From Parvibaculum sp049303435 (GTDB lineage: Bacteria; Pseudomonadota; Alphaproteobacteria; Parvibaculales; Parvibaculaceae): a DNA stretch of 10,311 nt. Under the pieces are notes generated by a model. The model was given only the letters and a program-made list of their open reading frames with translations. It did not search any database and was not told the DNA's origin. The stretch spans positions 1 through 10,311 of the forward strand of contig JBAQNC010000067.1 of the NCBI GenBank assembly GCA_049303435.1, read 5' to 3'. Positions 1-6,617 of this stretch are shown in pieces. A program made the position numbers and the translations under genes. How positions within the stretch are numbered: position 1 is the first letter of the stretch; each line of letters begins with the position of its first letter.

Positions 1-127
1 CTTCAACAAGATCAAGCAATTCCGAGGCATCGCCACCCGTTATGACAAGAACCCTCTCAACTTCCTCGCTGCCATCAAGCTCGCCTCAATACGCATCTGG
101 TTGCGCAGTTATGAGTCTACGGCCTAG
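1..127 (+). mobile_element. Right end of an IS5-type insertion sequence (partial)
   Basis: The transposase frame stops at 127, and immediately beyond it the minus strand reads as integrase (RRIPNL and upstream). The element boundary is therefore within a few bases of 124-127, at or near the CTAG tetranucleotide 124-127. In several IS5-group elements the transposase stop codon lies inside the terminal inverted repeat, which fits. The other end and its inverted repeat are outside the window, so the exact boundary and the target duplication cannot be fixed. Confidence 0.6.
2..127 (+). CDS. IS5-family transposase, C-terminal fragment
   Basis: The open frame enters from the left edge and ends at TAG 125-127, giving 41 residues. 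They contain FNKIKQFRGIATRYDK followed by a hydrophobic stretch ending IWLRSYESTA. The pattern K-x-FR-x-IATRYDK followed by FLAA is the typical C-terminus of IS5-family DDE transposases, just after the catalytic Glu (K of the Y-R-E-K signature region). The catalytic Asp residues and the Glu lie outside the window. The frame runs antisense into the 3' end of the broken integrase, which indicates that the element inserted there. The IS5 assignment comes from motif recognition, and the subgroup (IS427-like or other) is not resolved. Whether the full transposase is intact cannot be judged here. Confidence 0.8.
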   Translation, partial: FNKIKQFRGIATRYDKNPLNFLAAIKLASIRIWLRSYESTA

Positions 128-1091
128 GTTGGGGATTCTTCGTAGCAAGACGGTGAAGCGTTCCGCTTCCGGTTTCCCTATTTCTCCGAATTGTAGATTG
201 CCCACAAGGCCGACAAAATACCTCAGAGCGACATCATCGTCCTTGGGCGTTTTGGGGTCCGCCATTTGTGCTTTTCGGAGTGCGATAAAATCCTTGGCGA
301 CATCGCTGATTGGGAGTGCCAGAAACCTTGCTTCCTCACTTGTGAAGTCGTTTGAATTTCTCACATTTCGATTTTGTCGTTGTCCATACTTCTGCTCGAC
401 GAAGGACGGCAATTTTTGTTCGGAGTTGTAGTTTCCTTCCCATTGCTCGAAGTCGATTGCGTAGGCTCGGGCGATAACTTTGTTAGCGTCCTTGATGAAG
501 GCGGCATACTGCGGGTCGGCTTGGTCGAAGGAGAGGCCAGCCTTTTCAAGGGCTCGTTCAACGAACTGCTCGGCCTGCGTTGTTTGATTCCACCGAACCA
601 TCCCCTGCCACTCGGCGGCAACAATGTCGGGCATCGATGCCGCCACCTCGCTCTCTTCGTTAAACTCGGCCCAATCTTCATCAGTCCAAGCCTCTATTTG
701 GCTGTAAGTCAAAGGCTGTGGTTGGCTACTTTCTCCGCCATTGGCCGTCGCTCGTTGGGGAGCGGGCGCAAAGCGATATTGGCCTTCTGGTTCTGCGTCT
801 CGAACGGCTTCACCCTCTGCGAGGATTTCATTGAAGATATTTTCCAGCACGAGGCGGAGTTGAAGTTTCGTCGGGATGAATTTTGTCGGTGCGTTCATCA
901 GCCAAGTCTCATATTTGTCGATGGCGACTGAGAAGCGACGAGCCCGTTTTCGGGCAAGGGCAGGTTCGGGGGTTCGGAGCGACCAGACGAGGTGCTTCCG
1001 GAATAAGACTTCTCGTAGCCCGTTGGGAAGCCTCGCACGCCAATAGTAAATAGCGCCTCTACGAAACAGGTGTAAGTGTCGGGTTGCCCAT
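86..1091 (-). pseudogene. Tyrosine-recombinase-type integrase, truncated and frameshifted N-terminal remnant
   Basis: The minus-strand frame is open from 1123 to a stop at 86-88. Upstream of the first in-frame ATG (898) it reads LFRRGAIYYWRARLP, then LVWSLRTPEPALARKRARRFS. This is the N-terminal domain (DUF6538-like) of phage or island integrases. Near the 3' end, a stretch from about ISDVAKDF to ERFTVLLRRIPNL resembles the SAM-like core-binding domain. No catalytic domain (R-H-R-Y) follows, because IS5-type sequence starts at about 127 and supplies the last dozen codons. The natural start seems to be ATG 1091-1089, with AAGGAG six bases upstream. That frame gives MGNPTLTPVS and stops at 1061-1059, one base out of register with the LFRRG frame, so a small indel between 1091 and 1066 is inferred. 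A GTG, TTG or ATG start before LFRRG is absent in the long frame. Translation from ATG 898 would give a 270-residue protein without either functional end. It is almost certainly non-functional. Confidence 0.8.
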
Positions 1092-1097
1092 TCAGCG

Positions 1098-1103
1098 CTC
1101 CTT
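1098..1103 (-). promoter_or_regulatory. Ribosome binding site of the broken integrase
   Basis: The minus strand reads AAGGAG, then six bases, then ATG (1091-1089). This is the best translation start signal in the region. It points to a frame that closes after ten codons, and the long integrase frame is one base away. The site decides where the ancestral start was and shows the frameshift. Confidence 0.6.
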
Positions 1104-1115
1104 GTGCGCTGTGGG

Positions 1116-1130
1116 CAGGTGTCTCACCTG
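1116..1130. repeat. Inverted repeat CAGGTG-TCT-CACCTG between integrase and tRNA
   Basis: A perfect 6-bp inverted repeat with a 3-base spacer lies 25 bases upstream of the integrase start. A further copy of CAGGTG in direct orientation lies at 1067-1072, within the early integrase coding region. The position between the integrase start and the tRNA-borne attachment site is where arm-type integrase or excisionase sites, or an operator, would be expected. This role is inferred from position only. Confidence 0.35.
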
Positions 1131-1190
1131 TGTGTCACAGCGGCGTTGGAGCCCTAGAAAGCCTTGTATTCCACTGTTTTTTGGTAGGTT

Positions 1191-1220
1191 TGGCTGGGGG
1201 ACTAGGATTCGAACCTAGAT
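1191..1220 (-). other. Candidate integration attachment site in the 3' half of tRNA-Gln
   Basis: The integrase remnant starts about 100 bases beyond the tRNA 3' end, in the same orientation. Tyrosine integrases of islands commonly use the T arm and acceptor 3' strand of a tRNA as attB, leaving the tRNA intact at one junction. The bases here cover the T arm through CCA. No second copy of this segment is visible in the window, so the other junction, if it exists, is to the left. This is inferred from layout alone. Confidence 0.4.
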
Positions 1221-1264
1221 AGGCAGAGTCAGAGTCTGCAGTCCTACCATTAGACGATCCCCCA
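1191..1264 (-). tRNA. tRNA-Gln (anticodon CTG)
   Basis: On the minus strand, the acceptor arm TGGGGGA (1264-1258) pairs perfectly with TCCCCCA (1201-1195). The discriminator G is at 1194 and an encoded CCA at 1193-1191. The anticodon stem GCAGA/TCTGC encloses the 7-base loop CTCTGAC, giving anticodon CTG (1232-1230), which reads CAG codons for glutamine. The T arm contains GGTTCGAATCC flanked by complementary CTA/TAG bases. The U1-A72 first pair is typical of bacterial tRNA-Gln. The gene is 74 bases with CCA and looks intact. It is divergent from the ppx-like gene, and its 3' end faces the integrase remnant. Confidence 0.96.
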
Positions 1265-1310
1265 AGCTTGAGCCGGTACGCATCATGAGTTCGGGCGAAT
1301 CTTCCCGATC

Positions 1311-2930
1311 GTGAGCGGCTTGGACGCGCGGAAACTAGTCAGGCTTGGCGCGCTCGTCAACCACCTCCCGTCACTTCGCCTTTACCCTAGGGCGCAACCT
1401 GTTAAACTCTTCCCAACTGAAAAGATAAGGAGCCCGTGCGGAGGCGCTGCCCATTCGGGTAATTCGCTGCCTCCCGGGTCTTGGTCGATCGTGCACCCAG
1501 ATGGTGAGAAGGGTGCGGGAGGGCCGTCGGAGCCCCCCGTTTCCGATGCTGGCAAGGGTGCATCCTATGTATCCCCTGTCGAAACCGGCACTAATGTCCA
1601 GACGCCTTCCAAAAAGCGTTGTCGTCGTCGTGCGCGCGGAAAAGGACGAAATAAAGCCAGAATAGCCGCCAAAGCCCAGGAAACCGCGCCTGAGACTGTG
1701 CCCCCGACCTCAGCCGGGGCCGAGCCCCAAAACGGATACCCGACGGATGCGGCAGCGGCGGAACGACCTGCTTTCCGGCAAAGGCGGCGCAAGGCGACCG
1801 GCAGCGCAATTGGAGTCTCCGGGCAAAAGGACCCGGAGGGCCCGCTCTATGGCGCCCTGGACCTTGGAACCAACAATTGTCGTCTTCTGATTGCGCGACG
1901 GACGCGGGAGGGGTTTCGCGTAGTCGACGCCTATTCGCGCATCGTCCGGCTGGGCGAGGGACTGTCAGCGCGAGGGGCGCTCGGCGATGAAGCCATGTCG
2001 CGTTCGATCGAGGCTTTGAAGATTTGTGCCGACAAGATGAAACGGCGCGGCGTCACGCGCTCGCGCCTCATCGCCACGGAGGCATGCCGGGCGGCGTCCA
2101 ACGGCGCCGAGTTTATCACGCGTGTTCGGGCAGAAGCCGGATTATCGCTTGAAGTCGTGTCGAATGAGGATGAGGCCAGGCTCGCTGTAGCTGGCTGTGC
2201 GCCGTTGCTCGATCGTGATTGCCGCTCCGCCCTTGTCTTCGACATTGGCGGCGGTTCGACGGAGTTGATCTGGGTGAACATGGCTGCCGGAGATCAGGCC
2301 CGCGATCGAAACATGCAGGCGGCGCCCAGGATAGAGGACTGGATTTCGCTGCCCTGTGGTGTGGTGACATTGGCGGAACGCTATGGCGGCGTCCATGTGT
2401 CGCCGGAGCTTTATGAGCGCATGGTGCAGGAAGTATCCCAACGGGTGGAGCCCTTCGTTCAGAGGCTTCGCGGCGCTCATGAAGCGGTGCGGAACGAATT
2501 TCATCTGCTTGGCACCTCGGGCACGGTGACGACCATTGCCGGCGTACATCTCGGGCTGAAACGTTATGATCGCAACCGCGTCGACGGTGTCTGGATCACG
2601 CCGGACAATGTCGAGAAGGTCACGCAAAGCCTTTTGTCGATGAGCTATGATGATCGTGCTTCCCATCCTTGTGTTGGACGCGAGCGCGCCGACCTTGTAT
2701 TGGCAGGCTGTGCTATTTTCGAGGCGATTGCGCGGGCCTGGCCGACCGAACGTTTGCGTGTCGCCGATAGGGGCCTGCGCGAAGGCATTCTTCTCTCGTT
2801 GATGGAAGGGGATGCAGCCCGTGGTCGTCGTCGACGTCGGCGGCGCAAGGGTGCGCGCCGAAATCAGAATACGGGTGATCAAAACGCGCTTGCGAATGAT
2901 GCGGACACGCGTCCCGAAGGAACCATGTAA
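1311..2930 (+). CDS. Ppx/GppA-family phosphatase (exopolyphosphatase or pppGpp phosphohydrolase)
   Basis: This is an ASKHA-fold phosphatase acting on polyphosphate or guanosine pentaphosphate in the cytoplasm. The two activities cannot be told apart from sequence. Numbering from GTG 1311 (539 residues), the domain starts at about residue 180. It has the phosphate-1 motif DLGTNNCR (184-191), DIGGGSTEL (311-319), GTSGT (401-405) and ADRGLREGIL (485-494). It ends about 40 residues before the C-terminus and has no additional HD-type domain, so it is the short form of the family. Both tails are unusual. Residues about 101-122 are rich in Lys/Arg, and the C-terminal tail has a run of about seven arginines (506-512). 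The start is uncertain. GTG 1311 has no visible Shine-Dalgarno sequence, and the first 60 codons do not look like the family. The in-frame GTG at 1491 also lacks one. The stop overlaps the rlmE start as TAATG, so the two genes are translationally coupled. Confidence 0.85.
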   Translation: MSGLDARKLVRLGALVNHLPSLRLYPRAQPVKLFPTEKIRSPCGGAAHSGNSLPPGSWSIVHPDGEKGAGGPSEPPVSDAGKGASYVSPVETGTNVQTPSKKRCRRRARGKGRNKARIAAKAQETAPETVPPTSAGAEPQNGYPTDAAAAERPAFRQRRRKATGSAIGVSGQKDPEGPLYGALDLGTNNCRLLIARRTREGFRVVDAYSRIVRLGEGLSARGALGDEAMSRSIEALKICADKMKRRGVTRSRLIATEACRAASNGAEFITRVRAEAGLSLEVVSNEDEARLAVAGCAPLLDRDCRSALVFDIGGGSTELIWVNMAAGDQARDRNMQAAPRIEDWISLPCGVVTLAERYGGVHVSPELYERMVQEVSQRVEPFVQRLRGAHEAVRNEFHLLGTSGTVTTIAGVHLGLKRYDRNRVDGVWITPDNVEKVTQSLLSMSYDDRASHPCVGRERADLVLAGCAIFEAIARAWPTERLRVADRGLREGILLSLMEGDAARGRRRRRRRKGARRNQNTGDQNALANDADTRPEGTM

Positions 2931-3658
2931 TGAGCGATGGCAAGACCCCCAAAGGCCCGATTGCTGGCGAGCGCAAGCTGCGCGTTCGCGTCAAGACGGC
3001 CAAGAAGAAAACGGTTTCGCAGGTCCGTTGGCTGGAACGCCAGTTGAACGATCCCTATGTGGCCGCCGCCAAGCGGGAAGGCTATCGCTCACGTTCGGCC
3101 TACAAGCTTCTGGAAATCGACGACAAATTTCATTTTTTGAAACCCGGCGCGCGCGTAGTCGATCTGGGCGCTGCCCCTGGGGGCTGGTGTCAGGTGTCGG
3201 TTGCTCGCACCCATTCGATGGAAGGACGAGGAGCCAAACAGGGCCGCGTCATCGGCGTCGATATGGGCAATATGGCCGAGCTTCCCGGCGCGACGGTCAT
3301 GAAGCTCGACTTTCTGGATGAGGGCGCTGACGAGCAGATCAAGAAAGTGCTGGGCGGCGAGGCCGATGTGGTGCTGTCCGACATGGCCGCGCATGCGACG
3401 GGTCACAAGCAGACAGACCACCTGAAGATCATGGCGCTTTGCGAGGCGGCGGTGGATTTTGCCGTTGATGTCCTGAGCGAAGGTGGAACCTTTTGCGCCA
3501 AGGTGTTGCGCGGCGGCACGGAGAATGAATTGCTCGCTCTCCTCAAGCGCCATTTCCAGACCGTCCGCCATGTAAAACCCAAGGCTAGCCGCGCCGATTC
3601 GGCTGAAATGTATGTGTTGGCTCAAGGGTTTCGACGGCAGTCTGAAGACGAGGAATGA
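2930..3658 (+). CDS. rlmE: 23S rRNA (uridine-2552-2'-O)-methyltransferase RlmE (FtsJ/RrmJ)
   Basis: RlmE uses S-adenosylmethionine to methylate the 2'-O of U2552 in the A-loop of 23S rRNA on the assembling large subunit. The protein has 242 residues; the E. coli enzyme has about 209, and the surplus is mainly a basic N-terminal extension of about 30 residues. The SAM motif VVDLGAAPGGW is at 76-86. The catalytic tetrad K-D-K-E is recognisable as K59 (SAYKLLEID), D151 (LSDMAAHATG), K191 (AKVLRGG) and E226 (SRADSAEMYVL). The start ATG shares its A with the last base of the ppx stop, and GAAGGA lies about eight bases upstream inside ppx. All key residues are present and the family assignment is firm. 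Confidence 0.95.
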   Translation: MSDGKTPKGPIAGERKLRVRVKTAKKKTVSQVRWLERQLNDPYVAAAKREGYRSRSAYKLLEIDDKFHFLKPGARVVDLGAAPGGWCQVSVARTHSMEGRGAKQGRVIGVDMGNMAELPGATVMKLDFLDEGADEQIKKVLGGEADVVLSDMAAHATGHKQTDHLKIMALCEAAVDFAVDVLSEGGTFCAKVLRGGTENELLALLKRHFQTVRHVKPKASRADSAEMYVLAQGFRRQSEDEE

Positions 3659-3710
3659 AGCCGGTTCTGCTAGGCTCGAGACCTGATTTCGATCTGCGGC
3701 CAAACACCCT

Positions 3711-3738
3711 TTGCAATCTCCGACAAGAGTGTTAGAAG
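3711..3738 (+). promoter_or_regulatory. Possible promoter of the guaB operon
   Basis: The 137-base gap between rlmE and guaB contains TTGCAA (3711-3716) and TAGAAG (3733-3738), separated by 16 bases. This resembles the TTGxxA / weak -10 promoters common in alphaproteobacteria. It lies about 60 bases before the guaB start. The match to -10 is poor, and only the gap and the position support the call. No purine riboswitch-like fold was recognised in the gap. Confidence 0.35.
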
Positions 3739-3781
3739 CCACCGCCAACACATATCATGATGCGCCGCACTATCAGGCGCC

Positions 3782-3787
3782 AGGAGG
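3782..3787 (+). promoter_or_regulatory. Ribosome binding site deciding the guaB start
   Basis: A perfect AGGAGG lies eight bases before ATG 3796. It favours this start over the upstream in-frame ATG pair at 3757 and 3760, which would add 13 residues unlike the family N-terminus. Confidence 0.75.
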
Positions 3788-3795
3788 TTGGCACC

Positions 3796-5256
3796 ATGTT
3801 CCGCGAAGCACTGACGTTCGATGACGTACTCTTGCTCCCTGCGGCTTCCTCCATATTGCCGAGCCAGGCCGAGACCCGCACGCGGTTGACGCGCTCTATA
3901 AGCCTAGGCATTCCGCTGATTTCCGCCGCCATGGACACGGTGACCGAAGGTCGTCTTGCCATTGCGATGGCCCAGGCGGGTGGCATCGGCGTGCTTCACC
4001 GCAACCTGACGATCGAGCAGCAGGCCGCCGAAGTGCGGATGGTCAAGAAGTTCGAATCTGGCATGGTCGTGAACCCGGTCACCATCCATCCCGACGCGAC
4101 CCTCTCCGATGCCTTCATGCTGATGGAGCGCAACGGCATCACCGGCATTCCAGTCGTAGAGGAAAGCGGCAAGCTTGCCGGTATTCTCACCAACCGCGAC
4201 GTGCGCTTCGCCACCAATATGGCCGAACCCGTGCGCAACCTGATGACGAAAGACAATCTCGTCACGGTGACAGACGGCGTCAGTCAGGATGAGGCCAAGC
4301 GCCTGCTCCACAAGCGCCGCATCGAAAAGCTGCTCGTCGTCGACGATGCCTACCGCTGCATCGGCCTGATCACGGTCAAGGACATAGAGAAGGCGCAGCT
4401 CCATCCCAACGCCTGCAAGGATGATCAGGGCCGCTTGCGAGTCGCCGCGGCGACGACAGTGGGCGACGATGGTTTTGCCCGTGCTGAAGCGCTGATGGAG
4501 GCAGGCTGCGACGTGATCGTCGTGGATACGGCGCATGGTCATTCCTCGCGCGTCTCGGAGGCCGTGGAGCGCATCAAGAAGCTCTCCAATTCCACGCAAG
4601 TCATCGCAGGCAATGTCGCGACGGGCGATGGCGCCAGATCGCTGATTGATGCGGGCGCGGACGCAGTCAAGGTCGGCATCGGTCCGGGCTCGATCTGCAC
4701 CACGCGCATCGTCGCGGGCATCGGCGTGCCGCAGCTCACCGCCATCATTGATGCTGTCGAAGTGGCGCGCAATGCTGATGTGCCTGTCATCGCCGACGGC
4801 GGCATCAAGTTTTCCGGCGACCTTGCCAAGGCGATTGCCGCAGGCGCCGAATGCGCCATGATCGGCTCGCTGCTGGCGGGTACTGAGGAAAGCCCCGGCG
4901 AAGTCTTCCTGTTTCAGGGCCGAAGCTACAAGGCCTATCGCGGCATGGGTTCCGTGGGCGCGATGGCGCTGGGTTCGGCCGACCGCTACTTCCAGCAGGA
5001 CGTGACGGATTCGCTTAAGCTCGTCCCCGAAGGCATTGAAGGACAAGTGCCTTTCAAGGGGCCGGCAGGCTCGGTCATTCATCAGCTGGTAGGTGGCTTG
5101 CGCGCCGCGATGGGCTATACCGGCGCCGCCTCCATCAAGGAATTTCAGGAACGCGCGCAGTTCGTGCGCATCTCTTCGGCAAGTTTGCGTGAAAGCCACG
5201 TCCATGACGTGACGATCACGCGCGAAGCGCCGAACTATCCCGGCATCGGTAATTAA
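3796..5256 (+). CDS. guaB: Inosine-5'-monophosphate dehydrogenase GuaB
   Basis: IMP dehydrogenase oxidises IMP to XMP with NAD+, the first committed step of guanine nucleotide synthesis. The protein has 486 residues, the usual bacterial length (E. coli 488). It begins MFREALTFDDVLLLPAAS, as the family does. A TIM-barrel core is interrupted by two CBS domains at about residues 90-205 (MVVNPVTIHPDATL and LMTKDNLVTV mark their starts). The catalytic loop GIGPGSICTT places the nucleophile at C301. The flap has YRGMGSVGAM (381-390), and ADRYFQ gives the catalytic Arg397-Tyr398 pair. The CBS domains are where purine nucleotides usually regulate the enzyme. It heads the guaB, rsmB-like, TPR, guaA series, and its product XMP is the substrate of GuaA. 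It looks intact. Confidence 0.97.
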   Translation: MFREALTFDDVLLLPAASSILPSQAETRTRLTRSISLGIPLISAAMDTVTEGRLAIAMAQAGGIGVLHRNLTIEQQAAEVRMVKKFESGMVVNPVTIHPDATLSDAFMLMERNGITGIPVVEESGKLAGILTNRDVRFATNMAEPVRNLMTKDNLVTVTDGVSQDEAKRLLHKRRIEKLLVVDDAYRCIGLITVKDIEKAQLHPNACKDDQGRLRVAAATTVGDDGFARAEALMEAGCDVIVVDTAHGHSSRVSEAVERIKKLSNSTQVIAGNVATGDGARSLIDAGADAVKVGIGPGSICTTRIVAGIGVPQLTAIIDAVEVARNADVPVIADGGIKFSGDLAKAIAAGAECAMIGSLLAGTEESPGEVFLFQGRSYKAYRGMGSVGAMALGSADRYFQQDVTDSLKLVPEGIEGQVPFKGPAGSVIHQLVGGLRAAMGYTGAASIKEFQERAQFVRISSASLRESHVHDVTITREAPNYPGIGN

Positions 5257-5287
5257 GAGTATTGGCAATCAAGGCATTGGCAATCAA
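5242..5287 (+). repeat. Three degenerate 15-base copies of the guaB 3' end
   Basis: The last five guaB codons, GGCATCGGTAATTAA (5242-5256), are followed by AGTATTGGCAATCAA (5258-5272) and GGCATTGGCAATCAA (5273-5287). Copies two and three share 12 consecutive bases and differ only in their first three. The third copy matches the coding copy at 12 of 15 positions. In copies two and three the stop TAA has become CAA. They fill most of the 52-base gap before the rsmB-like gene. The likely origin is local tandem duplication by slippage, and a regulatory role is not evident. Confidence 0.7.
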
Positions 5288-5308
5288 CACGTTCAGTCAG
5301 GCGGCACC

Positions 5309-6607
5309 ATGACCCCCGGCGCTCGCCTTCAGGCGGCCATCGACATTCTGAGCACGATCGGCACCACCCGCCATCCCGCGGACCGGGTGTTCGACAGCTG
5401 GGCGCGCGGCAGCCGCTTTGCAGGCTCCAAGGACCGCGCGGCGGTGGGCGAGCTTGTCTATTCCGTGTTGCGCCACCAGGCCGAACTTTCAACCGCTCTC
5501 GGTAGTGAAGAACCACGCCTGCTGGCGCTGGGGGCTGTCTCGCTGATCGACGAAGCGGGCCCTGCCGCCGCCATCGCGTTGGCCGATGGAGCGCGTCATG
5601 CGCCCGCACCGCTCGAACCCGACGAAGCCGCCGCATTGAAAAATGCGGCGCTGCCGGGCAAGGATGCGCCCGCCTATGTGCGTCTCAACTATCCCGAATG
5701 GCTGGAAGTCGAATTTGAAGGCGCCTTTGGCGACCGGCTCGAAATTGAAATGGCCGCGCTGATGACGCGTGCGCCGACCGACCTGCGTGTCAATTCACTC
5801 AAAGGCGACCGCGATACGGCTTTGGCAACGCTCACGGAGGCGGGCGTCGAGCTTGAACCGACACCGCTCGCGCCGCTGGGCTTGCGGCTCAAGGCCCGCG
5901 CCAATGTACAGGGGCTTCAGGCCTTCCGTGATGGGCTGGTCGAATTGCAGGATGAAGGTTCACAGATCGCCTGTCTGTTGACAGCAGTAAAGCCCGGCGA
6001 CCAGATCGTCGATCTTTGCGCCGGTGGTGGCGGCAAGACGCTCGCGCTCGCCGCCATGATGGGTAATCGCGGACAGATCCATGCATGCGACACGGACCGA
6101 CGGCGGCTCGGCAAACTGATGCCGCGCGCCCAGCGCGCTGGCGCGCGCAATGTCCAGACGCGCTTCATCAAGGCCGATGCGCTGGCGCTGGGTCTCGATG
6201 CGGACCTCGCCGATCTCGCTGACCGGATGGATTGCGTGCTAGTTGACGCGCCTTGCAGCGGCACCGGCGCGTGGCGACGCAGCCCGGACGCGCGCTGGCG
6301 GCTGACGCCCGAGCTTCTGGCGAGCTATGGCGCGGCGCAGGATGAAGTGCTGGCGCGCGGCTGTCTGGCGGTCAAACCCGGCGGAAGGCTCGTCTATGTC
6401 ACCTGTTCGCTGCTGCCGAGCGAAAACGAAGCCCGGATCGCGACTTTTCTCGACGCTCATCCAGACTTTGAACTGGCAGCATGGGAAGATTTCTGGCCCA
6501 CTGGCTACACCGCGCCTGTAGCGCCGAGGGGCGGAGCATTGCGCCTCAGTCCCGCCAGCACGGGAACGGACGGTTTCTACATCGCAATCCTGAAGCGGAA
6601 GGCCTGA
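5309..6607 (+). CDS. RsmB/NOP2/Sun-family rRNA (cytosine-C5)-methyltransferase
   Basis: This is a SAM-dependent RNA m5C methyltransferase of the family that includes RsmB, which methylates C967 of 16S rRNA. The protein has 432 residues, close to E. coli RsmB (429). Residues 1 to about 60 resemble the RsmB N-terminal NusB-like helical region (ILSTIG, then SWARGSRFAGSKDR). A linker domain leads to the catalytic domain from about residue 150. SAM motif I is DLCAGGGGKT (235-244). Motif IV DAPCSGTG (313-320) holds C316, and motif VI VTCS holds the second catalytic cysteine C366. The C-terminus has the usual TDGFYIAILKR. ATG 5309 is chosen because it opens the conserved NusB-like region; the upstream GGCGG is a weak ribosome site. 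The exact RNA target is inferred from the family, so no gene symbol is assigned. It lies 52 bases after guaB and 10 bases before the next gene. Confidence 0.88.
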   Translation: MTPGARLQAAIDILSTIGTTRHPADRVFDSWARGSRFAGSKDRAAVGELVYSVLRHQAELSTALGSEEPRLLALGAVSLIDEAGPAAAIALADGARHAPAPLEPDEAAALKNAALPGKDAPAYVRLNYPEWLEVEFEGAFGDRLEIEMAALMTRAPTDLRVNSLKGDRDTALATLTEAGVELEPTPLAPLGLRLKARANVQGLQAFRDGLVELQDEGSQIACLLTAVKPGDQIVDLCAGGGGKTLALAAMMGNRGQIHACDTDRRRLGKLMPRAQRAGARNVQTRFIKADALALGLDADLADLADRMDCVLVDAPCSGTGAWRRSPDARWRLTPELLASYGAAQDEVLARGCLAVKPGGRLVYVTCSLLPSENEARIATFLDAHPDFELAAWEDFWPTGYTAPVAPRGGALRLSPASTGTDGFYIAILKRKA

Positions 6608-6617
6608 CGGGAAAATC

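Noticed and set aside
374..931. Plus-strand open frame of 185 residues opposite the integrase remnant
   Set aside because: The antisense frame has recognisable integrase motifs (YYWRARLP, core-binding region), while this frame has no recognisable domain and no ribosome site.
1427..1438. AAGGAG followed by GTG 1436 as a start for the ppx-like gene
   Set aside because: The spacing is only three bases, the frame differs from the ppx frame and closes within nine codons.
2142..2882. Minus-strand open frame of 246 residues opposite the ppx-like gene
   Set aside because: The plus strand encodes all Ppx/GppA motifs, and the antisense product resembles nothing.
3659..3795. Purine riboswitch or attenuator before guaB
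   Set aside because: No riboswitch core or strong hairpin with T-run was recognised by eye, and a short leader with a promoter is sufficient.
3904..5268. Long minus-strand open frame of 454 residues opposite guaB
   Set aside because: It is a mirror of GC-rich codons in guaB, rich in His, Arg and Asp, with no family motif. GuaB is complete on the plus strand.
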